Origin: Chrysomallon squamiferum
Lineage: Eukaryota; Mollusca; Gastropoda; Neomphalida; Peltospiridae
Length of the DNA: 57,500 nt
Assembly (NCBI GenBank): GCA_012295275.1
Contig: CM022672.1
Span: 26,788,430-26,845,929, forward strand
Reading direction: 5' to 3'
The translations under genes and the position numbers were made by a program. Below are positions 1-13,020 of the stretch, in pieces; within the stretch, counting starts at the first letter, position 1, and every line of letters begins with the position of its first letter. Under the pieces are notes generated by a model that searched no databases, was not told the DNA's origin, and saw only the letters and a list, made by a program, of their open reading frames with translations.

Positions 1-3000
1 ACTAAGTGGGGGGGCCAAAGGTCCAGGTAAATTGGTTAAATTATTAAATATTTTCTTTTAAATTATGTAACAGTAAGAAAATTATTTATTATTTACACAG
101 CCAAAGGTTCAAGTAAGTTGGTTAAATTATTAAATAAATTCTTTTAAATTATACAACAGTAAGAAAAATATTTACTGTTCAATAATTTTAGATTTTTTTA
201 AGAGAGAAAAGACAAGACCTGAGAAGAGACAGAGTGTGTATGTAAATATGAATTAGGTTTAACTGAACAGAGTAACTGTTATTAACAGTCTTTACTAACT
301 TCAGTCTGAGAGTGAAAAAAAATTACACAGACATTAACAGAATAATAGTATTTTGCCTCAGCAGATAAAAAATTATAAAGTGATAAAAAACTCAAAAGTT
401 TGTTTAAATTATTAAGATATTAAATATGTTCTTTTCTGAGCATAGAAAAAAGGTTATAAATAAAACATTCCTTGCTGCTAATTTACAAGAATAGTGTAAA
501 ATGATGTGGCATCAGAATTGTGTGTTTATAATGTATGTCTTATGAAAGGCAAGAATATATATTTTCTCAGTCGGTGGGAAGGTGCATATTAAACACATTT
601 TGCTGCTAAGCAATTAATATAGTTCAAAGACTTCTTGTTTTCCTCTTTCATTTCATTGCTGTTTATGAAGCACATGACTGACAGCTAATAAGTCTTAAAA
701 TAAAAATCTGTTGATGTTTTATTAAATATTCATTGCATGTCATACTCTATCGTTACAAATCTGTATCAGTGATACCTGGTTGCTGACAATAGCTGTACAC
801 GAAGAGGTGATAAAACATTAATTTGTTTTATACTCAGTACATTGATAAGAGACCGGACGTGTGAATAAAAATCTCTTGTAGTCATTCTTCACTACAGCAA
901 TCAGAATAAATGTTAGCAAATCTGTAGGATAAAAAAGAAGAAAAAAAAATCCAAATTGAATGTGAAAGGTTTTATTGATTGAGCGGAAAGAATTTATTTT
1001 TTTTTAATGTTTTTTTCATTAATTATTTAGTCAAGAGCTGGTGAGTGTCATATGCAGAGCTGTTTTTTTTAACCTTGATCATATTTTCTGTGATTTTATT
1101 ACAAGTAAAAATTGTTTGATAATAAGGTGTAATACATCAGTGTCTGTGGTAAAAACCTGGATTACAGAAAAATTAGATCCTTCATACTTCTAGGTGAATC
1201 TGTTATTATTGATGTTGCTGCTGGTTATTATATTCAGAATTATTACAATTTCTATAATATACTTAAATAAAGAATGAAAAAAAAAGATTGGTAACTTTAT
1301 TTTAAATAAATTAATTAACAAATAAAATAATGAGCAAAATATGTATTAGTACATTCTGTAACTATTTTATAGACATACGAAAATAAAATGTTTTTTTCTA
1401 GTAATATCTTTCTACTGCTTAGAATCATTGTCTAAACAAGTTATTTTATATACGTTTATTTGCATATGTTTAAAAGTGATTTTTCTTTTTTAACTTAACA
1501 TTAACAGAACAGTGAAATGTTTGAAAATTTTGTCATATACAGCAACTTTACACCATTACAAAGGAATTATTTCAGTCCAGTATAGATATTACAAGGGTTT
1601 TGAGAAATGAACAGATGTTTAAATTATTGTACAAACTACTTCATTTATTTTAATTCTAAAATCGTTACATAAGCAGATAGCCTTAGGCATATTGTATGCC
1701 CATCATGAAGGCTCATTTATTTTGAAAAACAGAAATGTACCATTCTATAACCAATACAAATAGTGAGATCAACATATTGGGTAGCTGATGCTTTTATAAC
1801 TGACAAACAGGTAACACTATATGTATAAATAGTGAGATTATCTCATATTTACCAACATATTTGGATAGGTCACAACATTATAACTGACATTCATTCATCT
1901 AGCAATATGAGTAAATCCTCAGAGAAGCATGTTTGTTTAGAACTGTGTTATTCAATTACATAGAAAATGAATTCTTAAGGAATTCAGAAATGAATAGCTA
2001 TTGATTTACACACATTTTTATAGTAAGATCCGTTAAATGGCAAATATATGAATTTTGATGTAATAATAACAACATAGAGAGTAAATCTACTTCAGCCATC
2101 TTTAATATACCCAAACAAGTTAGCAGCAAGGAATCTTTTTCATATATCGTTAAATAGTTTTACAGTTTTTGGTCAATAACATATACATATATGTTTTTTG
2201 CAATCACTGTAAATAGTGGCAAGATACCATGACTAGATAAATTTCTTTATTTCCAATCATTGACCAAAAACATACGGTTTTGGGTTGGAACTATTATTAC
2301 CTTGATTCTTACTATATGTGTATTGTTCAGTTATTCTTTGGTGTTTAATTGCTGGTTTAGATCTTAATAGACTGATTTTCATGTTAAAAAAATAACAAAT
2401 GAATTATTGTTATTAAAAACTATTTTGATATATAGTGTTTGTAGGCAGAAATATGCATGCCAGAATCTACTACTCTTGAGAGCAGCAAGTTAAGAAATAA
2501 AACAGTTAATTTCATTTGGTCTTTGTATTATTTATGTCTGTGGGATAAAAGAAATAACTGGTTACTGTCTTAAGATATCAGCTTCAAGTTGAGTGGCAAA
2601 TGCAGCTCAGTAGAGCCTCACTGCAAACCAGCAGTTTAAAGCTGATATCTTAAGACACTAATCTGTTATTCGCTATTTATACATGCAAATGTGAATATTT
2701 TGCTTTCAGGAATATTTTTTGTACTGCCATGCATTGAACAGTACTCAAAGGTAGATCTCAGAACAGTGTCCTTTGATGTTCCACCACAAGAGGTTCGTTA
2801 CACTGTTAATATTTCTGTGTGTCTGTTAATAATTATCTGTGCAGCAAAAAGACAATTAAAAATGGAACTGAAAAAAAAAAAAAAAAAAAAAATTAAATAA
2901 ATAAATATTTCTAATAAAAATATCTGTCAGGTCCCAAAAGTGGTTGTGTAATATTTGAAAAATGTGTAAGAACATTGACCTAAAAAACAAATGGTGTTTA

Positions 3001-3277
3001 GAATGGTCTTTTCAGTTATTTCCTGTTCCAAATAGAGCCATTTAATTGGTTTATCACAGGTTAAACATAACATTTTCTTAATGTGTGACAGAGTTAATGT
3101 CCTTTGAGCTTTTTGCTATACTAACCAACAGTCTCAACTTAATCACCACAGACAACAGAGTGGCATGTCTTGTATATAGTTGAGATAGTGGAAATAAGAA
3201 ATAACATCACATTTACTGGAAAAAGAATGACATTTCTCTCTATATATATAAAGAATAATATATATTTTATTTTATTT

Positions 3278-3310
<33 letters not shown>

Positions 3311-6300
3311 CATGAATATATATGTATGTATGTATGTATCAGAATTATTAAATGTTTAGTTGCTAATTAAATACATTTAAAAAAAAAAGAAAAAAAAAGG
3401 CATAACTGTTGTTGTCTTTGTTTATTTTTAAATTTTATTTTACTGTATTTATTATTATTATTTTTTTATTTATTTAGGTCTTAACCAAAGACAGTGTTAC
3501 AGTGTCAGTGGACGCTGTTGTTTACTACAGGATCCACAACCCAACAGTTTCTGTGGCAAATGTTGAGAACGCATCACACTCCACTCAGCTCCTGGCACAG
3601 ACAACACTGCGAAATGTCCTCGGCACAAAGAATCTTGCTGAAATTCTGCAAGAGAGAGACATCATAAGTCATAGCATGCAGGTGAGTTGTGTGTTAGTCA
3701 CTTGGTCAAGTTGTGTGTTAGTCACTTGATCAAGTTGTGTGTTAGTCACTTGATCGAGTTGTGTGTTAGTCACTTGATCGTGTTGTAATGTTAGTCACTT
3801 GATCAAGTTGTGTGTTAGTCACTTTATCAAGTTGTATGTTAGTCACTTGATCAAGTTGTAATGTTAGTCACTTGATCAAGTTGTATGTTAGTCACTTGAT
3901 CGTGTTGTATGTTAGTCACTTGATCATGTTGTGTGTTAGTCACTTGATCAAGTTGTGTGTTAGTCACTTGATCATGTTCTGTGTTAGTCACTTGATCAAG
4001 TTGTATGTTAGAAACGTGATCACATCTGTCTGGGTGTCAGGCAGTTCAGGTGAAGAAAGGCAGGATGTAGATTAATTTTTGTCCAGTTTAAATGATATTT
4101 CATGACACGTCTGTCTGACTCTGTGTCTATTTGTTTATGTGTTGACTGTATTTTTATTAAATGGATTTGGGTTTTGTTTTCTTATTGGTTTTTTAGTGGG
4201 CGGCAGTGGTAGTGTTTTTATAGCTTTTATTATTATTATTATTTATAAGATTATTATAATCATTATTATTTGTCATTACTATTATTATTATTATCATTAC
4301 TATCATTATCATCATCATCATTACTAATACATTTCTTTTCTTAATTAGAAATATATTTGTACAAATGATTCTCATACAATACTGTTTGTTTCCAGTATTA
4401 TTTGTAATATTATTATAATCATCAGTATTATTGTTATCATCATCATCATCCTCAACATCATTATTAACACTTTTTTTTTTCTTAATTAGAAATATATTTG
4501 TACAAAGGATTTTCAAACAATGCTGTTTGTTTGAACAAATTGATTATCTGGTAATGTTATTTCCAGATACTGGCTTAGACCAACCTTTATGCATGAAGTA
4601 AGCAAACAGCAACATCTAGCACTGTTTTCCATCAAACATTGGCTGCAGCAAAAATCTCAGTTAATGGTGATTTGAAATGAATGTGAAGCCATTAGCAGCT
4701 CACTTCAGCTACATACCTACATTAGTTGCGTCTGATGTCAAAGTAAAGCTCATGATTAGGTTATTATATGTTGTGAAAAAAAGGATGACGATGATGATAA
4801 TAATGTTGTTGATGATGTTGTTGGCAAGTTTATCTGGTTATCAAGTTACTTTAGAACAATTTTAAAAGATGAAACGATGATGATTATATTATGGAATTGT
4901 CAGAAATATTGTCAGAATTGTCATTACAGATCTAGTGATAATGTAAATGATAGTAAGATCCTCATGAAAATGATCATGAAAATAATGATTATCAAAACTA
5001 TAACAAAATTGATTCTGGAAACATATTACATTGATAAATGATGATGATGATTATGATGATGATAAAAATAATGATTATCAAAACTATATTGAAATTGATT
5101 CAGGAAACACTTTCATTGGTAAATGATGATAATGATGAAAATAATTGTTATGAAAACTACAATGAGACTGATTCTGGAAACACATTTAGAGTAGTTAATT
5201 CCAAATTTGACTTGATGACTTCATTGAGGTCGTTTTCAGAAACTCCATTTCTTCTGGGAATTGTTTTGATTTGAGTTCATGTATTTCAGGACATGTTCTT
5301 TAGTCCCTCAGTGGCATGAAGTGATTGTAAATAGTGAAATGTGTATTAGTATACAGATCAGTGTATACAAACACACAGAAAGAGGTATAAATGAAATGCA
5401 TTATTCCATTATAACATAAAACGATTTCTGCTAAGATAAAAATAATTTGTTCAAGCATTGATCTTGTCAAAATGAAATTCAATTTGTTTTTGGTCAATTT
5501 AATTATTATTGACATTCAAACTGTCACTGTTGTTTGCCCTTAAACTCATGTGTGAAAAGTAAGTGTATATTTCATCATAATATTTAATAATTTTTGAGAA
5601 GGATTTCGTCTGTGATTACACTGATTTGTATCATATTATTAACTGTGAAAGGATAATTAAATCTAATCTACCAAGGACATTTCTTTTGTTTTTTTCTGGG
5701 GTTTTTTCACATATTGTCATGTTAAATATAAACATGTTGTGAAGGTGGACTCTTTCTGTTCAAAGCATGAACATGTAAAATTTGTATAATTTATAAACGG
5801 AAAAAAACACAACCCCCTCTCCCCCAAGAATGCCATGAATCCAAGAAATCTTTAGTATACAGCTAAAATTTTATATGGAAGCATATTCTGTGGTCTTTTA
5901 AATTGATAATAACAGAGCATCAAGTATGTTACACTATCAGTTGTTTTATAGGTATAGTGTTAAAATTAATATTCATTTCCTTGACACTTAATCATTTTTG
6001 ATATTAAAATGTATTGTGGTGACATATTTATTTATTTATGAAGTTATACATTTACAGAATATTATGTTGACATGTTGTATCAATAACTTGAAATTCAGTT
6101 TCATGTTTTTAAATTTGTTATGTTGTTATTTTAATTTAATTACTGATTTTTTATTTTATTTTTTTTTCCAGTCTATTTTAGATGAAGCTACTGACCGATG
6201 GGGAATTCGCGTGGAAAGAGTAGAAATGTAAGTAAGAAGTTACATTTACATGACATAAAGTAATAAATAAATGTTTAATGACCCCAGTAAAAAAATGTTT

Positions 6301-6974
6301 AAGGCTGGGGCCCCTAGATTAAATATTATTAAAGTGATAAAAGTTCAATGACTTATGTAGTATCTGTTTTATGAAAGTGTGAATACATATATTTATATAG
6401 CTGGTATATATAACTGTAAATTTGATGGGTGTGTATTAATTACATAAGGGTTGTGTGTGTGTGTCTAGATAATAAATAAAAATAACTGTCTGATTTTCAC
6501 AGAAAGGATGTGAGGCTGCCAGTTCAGCTACAGAGAGCTATGGCAGCTGAGGCAGAGGCAGCTCGTGAGGCCAAAGCAAAGGTAAAACAGACTGAGTCTC
6601 CTGGACTGGGTTTTATATCAGCACCTGTTTGCACATATCACGAATATTTCATTTCCTACTGTTATACATCATTTATCATTTATCAGTAGCATTGTTACAG
6701 AGTGTTTAAAAGAATTCACCTTTATAACAAACAACAGTATATCATTTATATGTTTACGAAAGAGTATGTCAAAAATGAGATGTGTATCAAAGTGATGAAT
6801 ATCAAAGCGACACGTAAGAAATAAGTCTGTATCAAAATGATGTGTAGGTCTAACAAAGATGATACATTGATCTACCAATTTACACTGGTTAATAAGTTTT
6901 GTAATTTCAAGAAATGTTACAACATATGGTGTCTGAAAAATGCCATATCACAGAATTTTATCAAAATTACTTGA

Positions 6975-7039
<65 letters not shown>

Positions 7040-7304
7040 GAGTTACTAATAATGTATGCACCAGATTTATTTTTTAATTATTTTTTTTATTCTTTATTTC
7101 TTTATTTCCTTATATATTTATATCAATGACCAGACTCTAACTAATCTATGTAAATTCAACAATTTCTGGAAGAAATGAAAGATAAAAAATGTATTATAAA
7201 TATCAGGCAAGGGAGGTAATTTTCAGCAATGTGAGTAATAATGTGAAACAAGATGAATAGCATTTTTTATTGTTCTAGCACAAAGTAAATAAGTAAGTAA
7301 GTAA

Positions 7305-7337
<33 letters not shown>

Positions 7338-7573
7338 GTAATAATAATGCACTGGGGATTTAATGTTTTGAATTACTTGTGCAGGTTATAGCAGCTGAGG
7401 GAGAACAGAAGGCTTCATTTGCTCTGAGAGAGGCGGCCAATGTGATATCAGGTTCACCAGCAGCTCTACAGCTGAGATACCTGCAGACGCTCAACTCCAT
7501 TTCATCAGAGAAAAACTCCACAATCATTTTCCCACTGCCCATGTCCCTGATGGAAGCCTTCATAAGAAAGTAA
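1..7573 (+). CDS. STOM: Stomatin / band 7 (SPFH) protein, 3' part of gene
   Basis: Stomatins are inner-leaflet membrane scaffolds that oligomerise through an SPFH (band 7) domain, bind cholesterol and modulate ion channels. Exons seen: 1-26 (partial, ends LSGGAKGPG), 2710-2792, 3478-3681, 6172-6227, 6503-6581 and 7385-7573. All have GT-AG borders and the phases join without a break, giving the last 211 residues. Typical stretches are GIFFVLPCIEQYSKVDLRT, VDAVVYYRIHNP, LAEILQERD, WGIRVERVEIKDVRLP, the AEAEAAREAKAKVIAAEGE coiled-coil segment and NSTIIFPLP near the C-terminus. The protein stops soon after this (AFIRK), shorter than human stomatin. The N-terminal membrane hairpin lies outside the window. 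Stomatin versus the closely related podocin/MEC-2 types cannot be settled from this part alone, but the short tail favours stomatin. Introns 1 and 3 carry tandem repeats at or beside their donor sites. Confidence 0.93.
15..178. repeat. 86-bp tandem duplication covering a stomatin splice donor
   Basis: Bases 15-100 and 101-178 are near-identical copies starting CCAAAGGT. The first copy holds the last 12 bases of the stomatin exon and the donor at 27-28. The second copy lies in the intron and keeps a donor-like AAGTAAGT at 111-118. Confidence 0.85.
2455..2690. repeat. Dispersed foldback element, copy A
   Basis: Lies in stomatin intron 1. Arms at 2553-2584 and 2639-2670 are inverted repeats matching at about 29 of 32 positions, around a ~54-bp loop. 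The sequence to the left and the loop motif AGAGCCTC recur at 23823-24050. The hairpin resembles a MITE or foldback element. No coding capacity and no clear target-site duplication. Confidence 0.65.
3685..4023. repeat. 24-bp minisatellite, about 14 copies
   Basis: Unit of the form AGTTGTGTGTTAGTCACTTG followed by ATCA, repeated about 14 times with few changes. The array begins within three bases of the stomatin splice donor at 3682. Short open frames through it are repeat artefacts. Confidence 0.95.
4332..4533. repeat. Direct duplication (~60 bp, spacing ~143 bp)
   Basis: Bases 4332-4391 and 4475-4533 share TTAATTAGAAATATATTTGT and the following bases to CTGTTTGTTT. They are separated by an ATT/ATC-rich microsatellite, inside stomatin intron 3. 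Confidence 0.75.
4968..5190. repeat. Degenerate tandem repeat, three copies
   Basis: Three diverged units of roughly 75-95 bp each contain an AATGATTATCAAAACTA-like block followed by a GATTCTGGAAACA-like block, in stomatin intron 3. Confidence 0.65.
6979..7036. repeat. (AT)n microsatellite
   Basis: About 29 uninterrupted AT units in the last stomatin intron. The same intron also has GTAA repeats (7286-7307) and TAA repeats (7308-7348) just before the terminal exon. Confidence 0.95.
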
Positions 7574-9060
7574 CAAATTTCACAGAACTTTGGAAATTAT
7601 GTATAAAAATCTTTCTTTTTTTTCTCTCAGAATTAAATATTATCTGTGACAGGACAGAAGAATTGGTATTATGGCAACAATGTTAATTTTGAGAAAACAA
7701 TTGATTTGGTTGTAAAACAGACACTTTTTTCTTCTGTTTCAGATTTGAAATTATATGTATAAGACTGTGATATTCTGCTATCCATTAAAATGAAGTCATA
7801 ATTATCATTGTGTTTGATACCTCAGAAACAAAATGTATAAAGTGAAATAATAATGTAGAACAAGAGTTTTCAAATAGTTATCGTTCATAAGCATACAGGG
7901 TATCAGTCAGACTTCCAATAATAAGGCAATCATGATTATTTCATTTGTCAGAAACACAGGAATTTTCCTCTAAGATAATTCATAAATCCACTAGATGTTA
8001 TTAATCTGATTAGTTTCCAGATTTGATCCTTCATAAGGACACCAGGCTTAAAACATGTTGGAAGACATTCAGTCATGTGGCATCAACAAAACATAAATAT
8101 AATTATTTTATTAGTCAAAACACTATCTTTTATCCAGAATTTCCAAAAACAGACTAAAAATGATATCTAGTCAGGTTAATTTTTGTTCATTAACAAATTA
8201 AGCTAAATATATGCTAATTGATTTTTACACACCCCTACCAACAATAATTAATATATGTTTCAAAGCTTATCTTATATTTGTAACTATTTAATTTCCAAAA
8301 AAAAATGTTCATATAAATTTATATTTGAAAAATATTCCCATTAATACTGAAGTGCATATAATTCAGATTTAAAAAATAATTCTATAGGGTGAACATGATG
8401 TAACTTTCAGAGTGATTGATGAGAAAATGAAAAGAATTTTCTTTTTATCTTTATAAATTTAATGTTTAAATCATCAGTACATGATTGAGTTTCTTGTTAT
8501 TTGTAACATTTTGTGACTTTTGATAGAGGTGGGCATCATTTTCTTGGTTGAGTTGCAGTAAATGGCATGATGATTCACAATCAGTAGAGACAGTCAGTGC
8601 TAATTTTCATTAGGTTTATATGAGAATGAGCTCATGCTAGGCAAATGTGACAAATTTGGATAACCAAAAAAATCATGTAATTCTTTTGATTTGATATGTA
8701 AAAACAAAAAAAGCACCCAAAACCTTTTTTCTTTTTTTTCCCTTTTTCTTTTTGTTTCTTTTTTGAATTCATTCCCCCCTCCCAAAAATATAAAAATGAA
8801 AAATTAAATTAAATTCAAAGAGCATTATTTTAAATTCAGTCTCAAACTGAAGAGATATAGAATATAGAAATCTTACTTTGAAATATTGTAATTAAAAAAG
8901 CACAGTTTAACTAAATTTTATTAAGTTAGAAATTGCTGATCTCAACATATTCTGCTGAACATATTTATTACAACATTTACATTTTTCTATCATCATTTTA
9001 ACCATTTTATTATTATTTATAATTAGTTTTAGTTACTTTTTTATTTGTATGCCTGTTACA

Positions 9061-9450
9061 TTTTATATTCTGTTCTGACAATGTTATCTCCGTTGTATTC
9101 ATCCTTTTTGTATTTAAGTTAGGAAATAGAATTGTTGCTGTGTAAATCTAATACACTGTTAAAATGAAATAACACATAGGCTATTATGCTTTAATTCTGT
9201 TCTGAAGGTGACACTATTGTCTCCATTATATTTACCCTTTTTGTATCATTAGGAAGAAGAGTTTCTGGTGCATAGTGCTAATAAATTGCGTCTTAAATAA
9301 TGTGAAATAACATACACATATGTTTTATATTATTTTATTTCTCTTCTGATGGCCTTGCTGTTATAACCAAAGTATTTGAATTATCAGGAAATAAGAATTA
9401 TTGCTACATAGTGTTAATAAATTGTTTTTAAATAAATAAAATAACAATAT
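9061..9450. repeat. Diverged ~125-bp tandem repeat, three copies
   Basis: Three successive blocks share the order: TTCTGTTCTGA-like, TTTTTGTAT, AGGAA(A/G)A(A/T)AG, TTGCT(G/A)...GT, TAATA(A/C)A and AAATAACA. It lies 1.5 kb downstream of the stomatin stop. Confidence 0.65.
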
Positions 9451-9743
9451 ATATGAAGTTAATAAAAGAAAAGACTGCAATACCAACACTGCTGTTACAT
9501 GATATTTTAACTGGATGTAAAATGCATAATGTGTATAATATGGATTTATACTGCTAGCTAATCAATAATAAATGTTATTAAATGTTGGTGGATTAATTTA
9601 TTAGTTTTGAAAGTTGTTTTCCTTTTTTTTTTTCTTCTTATATGTGAAACATGACTTTTAATCAAATGTATGATTGTGGAGTGATATGTTGGTTAATTAT
9701 AGACAATAAAATGCAAGTCATATAATTTTAAATTAATTTATTT

Positions 9744-9782
<39 letters not shown>

Positions 9783-10922
9783 ATGTCTGTGTATTTAAAT
9801 AAATAAATAAACACACACACATTTATAATAACATCCTTCATCTTAAAAGTTAAAAAAGTTAAATTATTCTCCATTTGTTATTAATCTTTTGTTGCACTTT
9901 TTATAGATATTTCTGTATCTTCTGACTTCCTAACATTCTATAAATGTAAATATTAAATTGAATAAAATTTATAATTATTTAACTGTTTTTAAAAACATAT
10001 TTTATATACATAAGATTACATTTCATTTTTTTTTTTTTTTTTTTTTTTGAAAATTTGAATGTTTAATCACTATTAACAAATCCTGCGTGACTTTTAATGA
10101 TAATATTTTATACATATTGTTTTGTCTCTACTGTAAATATTTGTATTAAAATGTAAATATTTTCACATTCTTTATCTGAACAACTGTCATGTAATAAATA
10201 TATATACACACATGTATGTACAAAAGATAATTATATACACAAACATAACTTTAAAAAATTAACAAATACATTAGACACAAAGAAATGCCTACATACATAG
10301 ATACACAAACAAAGAAAATAAATTAAATGTATGATGTAATTAATAGTTTTATAATTGTTAATAGTTTGATTGGTTTGGGCAGATAAAATAGATCATTGTT
10401 CAGATGAACAATTACTTGTGTATATTTTCTTATCTAGATAAATAAATATCACATTTGACTGCACTTGAATATTAATAAATTGAATTTTATACATATATAC
10501 ACATACAGACACAAACACACACACATACATACACACATTTATATATATATTTACATGTATGTGTATCTCCTTTTTGGGGTATATGTGTTATTTATTGTGA
10601 TCTATAGATTTTTGTTGTTGTTATGACAAACAGTGATATCTCACAACATTGTTATTTTAATACTTCACAAGACTTTCTTGCATTTAGTAAATTATTGTTC
10701 GCACATATTAATATATCATTTTTTATGATTTTTATTGTGAAACATTTTAGAATATGATGTAGTAATCTTTTTGCATTACTTTGTTGTGTTAATGTTATAA
10801 ATAATTTAATTGTTTATTGTGCCAAAGTGTTGTTAAATTAATAGTCTTTTTTGATAAATTAAAAGTCCTTTTAAAATAGTAATAATAATAAATTGTTTTA
10901 TGTTGAAAATAAATAGTCTCTA

Positions 10923-11150
10923 TACAGGGTGTCCACAAAGTCTGGGTACACGGGGAATTATACTATGTTATTTATTTATGTTATTTTTCTTACCAGATCG
11001 AATGATGGCTCTGTTTAAAGAATTATGCATTGAAAGTAATGGAAATCATATTGAAAACATTATTTATTAACATTAGAATTAAATAGAACTATTTTATTTT
11101 AAAAGTATGTGTTAATCCCTTATGTACCCAGACTTTGTGGACACCCTGTA
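10923..11150. mobile_element. Non-autonomous DNA transposon (MITE) with perfect 28-bp inverted ends
   Basis: Bases 10923-10950 and 11123-11150 are exact reverse complements (TACAGGGTGTCCACAAAG and onward), and each outer end is flanked by TA. This suits a Tc1/mariner-type MITE with a TA target duplication. The 170-bp interior is AT-rich and non-coding, so any mobility would need a transposase supplied elsewhere. Confidence 0.85.
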
Positions 11151-12089
11151 TATTTTATTTGGAAAAGCATTATTTAATAATAAAATATAAAAATGTGTGG
11201 CAGCATAGGATAATCAGTCACATGGTGAAAATGATCAAAACTCAGATTTTGATGGAATAAGATAAACCACATTCTAAAGATCAGGGATATGTGATGTCAG
11301 ATACACAGTGCTGCCACACAAATAATGTAAGAACCTCCAGTATTCATGCTTGCTGAAAATTTCTGTTATTTGGATTATTTTACATCATACATATGAATAT
11401 AAATAATCTTTAGTGGACTGGGAAAATGCAGCTGTGTTGCATGATACCAGTGTTTGCTGATAATAAAGTGTTACACAAATAAAATAGTGATTCACAAAGG
11501 CTGCCATTTTTCTTGAGTCAGTTACGTTTCTGATTTCTTCATTACTTAATAAACCAAAGAAAAAACTTTCCTAATAAATCAAGGTGTTTGTTTTGTTTGT
11601 TTTATATAAATATTTAAAAACAAAGTCACAATTACATAAAGAAATTGTAAACACGATGAATCAAGGCAGAATTGTTATATTATTGTAATACTTTTTATTT
11701 AGTAAAGAATGGTTTCTGTGATTAATCTTTTAAAAGTATAGAAAACATATTTAGATTATTTGTTGTCACCTTAATATGCATTGTTTTTCTCTCATGTTAA
11801 ATCAACTTTTTAAAACATTAAAATTGTTCTTCAAAGAAATATGCCTTCTGTTGTTTGTTTCATTTTTTTTAATTTTTTTTTTTATTTCTTTCTTATTATT
11901 ATTTTTTTTTTTTTTTCTTATTTTTCTTGTTTTTCTTCATCATCGTCATATTATTATTATATTTTTATATATATTTTTTATTTTCCTTTATTCTTGTGGA
12001 TTTAGGGTGGGGTTTTTTTTGTTTTTTTTTTATATTTTATATTTGTCGATCACGTACTTTTGACCAAATACGGTAACAGGAAATGCAGC

Positions 12090-12189
12090 GTTCGTTTGCT
12101 TCCGTCTGGGAGCGGTAGTGTTTTATTGGGCGTGGACAGAGTCAAGTTTAGTTTCAGAGACGCGTCGATTTATACTTTCACTGGCAAAG
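12090..12189 (+). promoter_or_regulatory. Probable promoter and 5' non-coding exon of the double-coactosin gene
   Basis: This is a GC-richer island in AT-rich DNA, with a CTTCCG (ETS-type) motif at 12109-12114. It ends in a donor, GGCAAAG|GTAATT, at 12189/12190. The next acceptor that leads into an open frame is at 13655, so this is a plausible first exon. The transcription start was not determined. Confidence 0.45.
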
Positions 12190-12826
12190 GTAATTATTTT
12201 CACTGTATTCTGCAAATTAGAAAAATATAATGATGATGATAATAATAACAATAGCAAAAATAATAATTAAAAAAAATGTTTTACCAATGTACATTCCTTT
12301 GATCTGACTCGAATGTCATGTGTCACTTTACTCACACAAGACTTTATTTTTATATAAACTGGTAAATATGACTGATGTTCTTAGATATCATTTGAAATAA
12401 ATATCTGATAACAATATAGAGCCTTTGGCTATCTGGCTGTGTTCATTAATAATCAACCTGTCACTGACACTGGTAAGTCAACATCGCCAATCAAATGTAA
12501 TATATATAATATATTAATAATAATTAATTTGAGGAAAATGTGTTTTTGTTGTTGTTATTTCCTGCTGTTTAACTATCAGACCAAAACACAAATTTCATAA
12601 TTATATATAATAATTAAATCATTTTTATTTTTTATTTTTTTATATATTTATAAAGTGCATGAATTACCTCATATTGTGATTTATGTAAGAAGCAGTTACC
12701 AGTTGTTTTAAAGTTCTGAAGTATGATAGTAAATTAATTAATAGATTTATTTCTTTAGATTACATTTCATGAAATTATCAGTGGTAATCATTTAACACAT
12801 TTTATTGTAAAGCATCACTTTGATTT

Positions 12827-13020
12827 AATTACCATAAAAGCCTAAATATATTAATTTTTTAATTTTGTTTATTTTATATGCAAAGGAACACAAAATGTAT
12901 GGTATTCAGATAAATAATTAAGTTATTTAATTACCATAAAAGCCTAAATATATTTTAATTTTTAATTTTGTTTTATTTTATATGCAAAAGAACACAAAAT
13001 GTATAGTATTCATACAAATC
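12827..13020. repeat. 102-bp tandem duplication
   Basis: AATTACCATAAAAGCCTAAA starts at 12827 and again at 12929. Both copies run on to ACACAAAATGTAT. It lies in the first intron of the double-coactosin gene. Confidence 0.85.

Larger units (their letters stand above)
7574..12060. other. Stomatin 3' UTR and intergenic DNA, no other gene seen
   Basis: Follows the stomatin stop at 7571-7573. It holds the stomatin 3' UTR, whose poly(A) site I could not fix because AATAAA-like strings are frequent, and then AT-rich intergenic DNA. Identifiable contents are a threefold repeat (9061-9450), a GT microsatellite (9749-9780), a T-tract (10028-10048) and a MITE (10923-11150). No open frame resembles a protein. 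Confidence 0.6.

Noticed and set aside
2691-2900. 69-residue frame as a stand-alone small gene
   Set aside because: It begins in intron at a GTG and runs past the donor at 2793; only 2710-2792 is stomatin exon.
3685-4023. Regularly spaced 24-bp repeats, CRISPR-like at first glance
   Set aside because: Units are head-to-tail without unique spacers, inside an animal intron. This is a minisatellite.
4139-4516. Open frames on both strands (Ile/Tyr/His-rich and Asp/Asn-rich)
   Set aside because: Translation of ATT/ATC triplet repeats in a stomatin intron.
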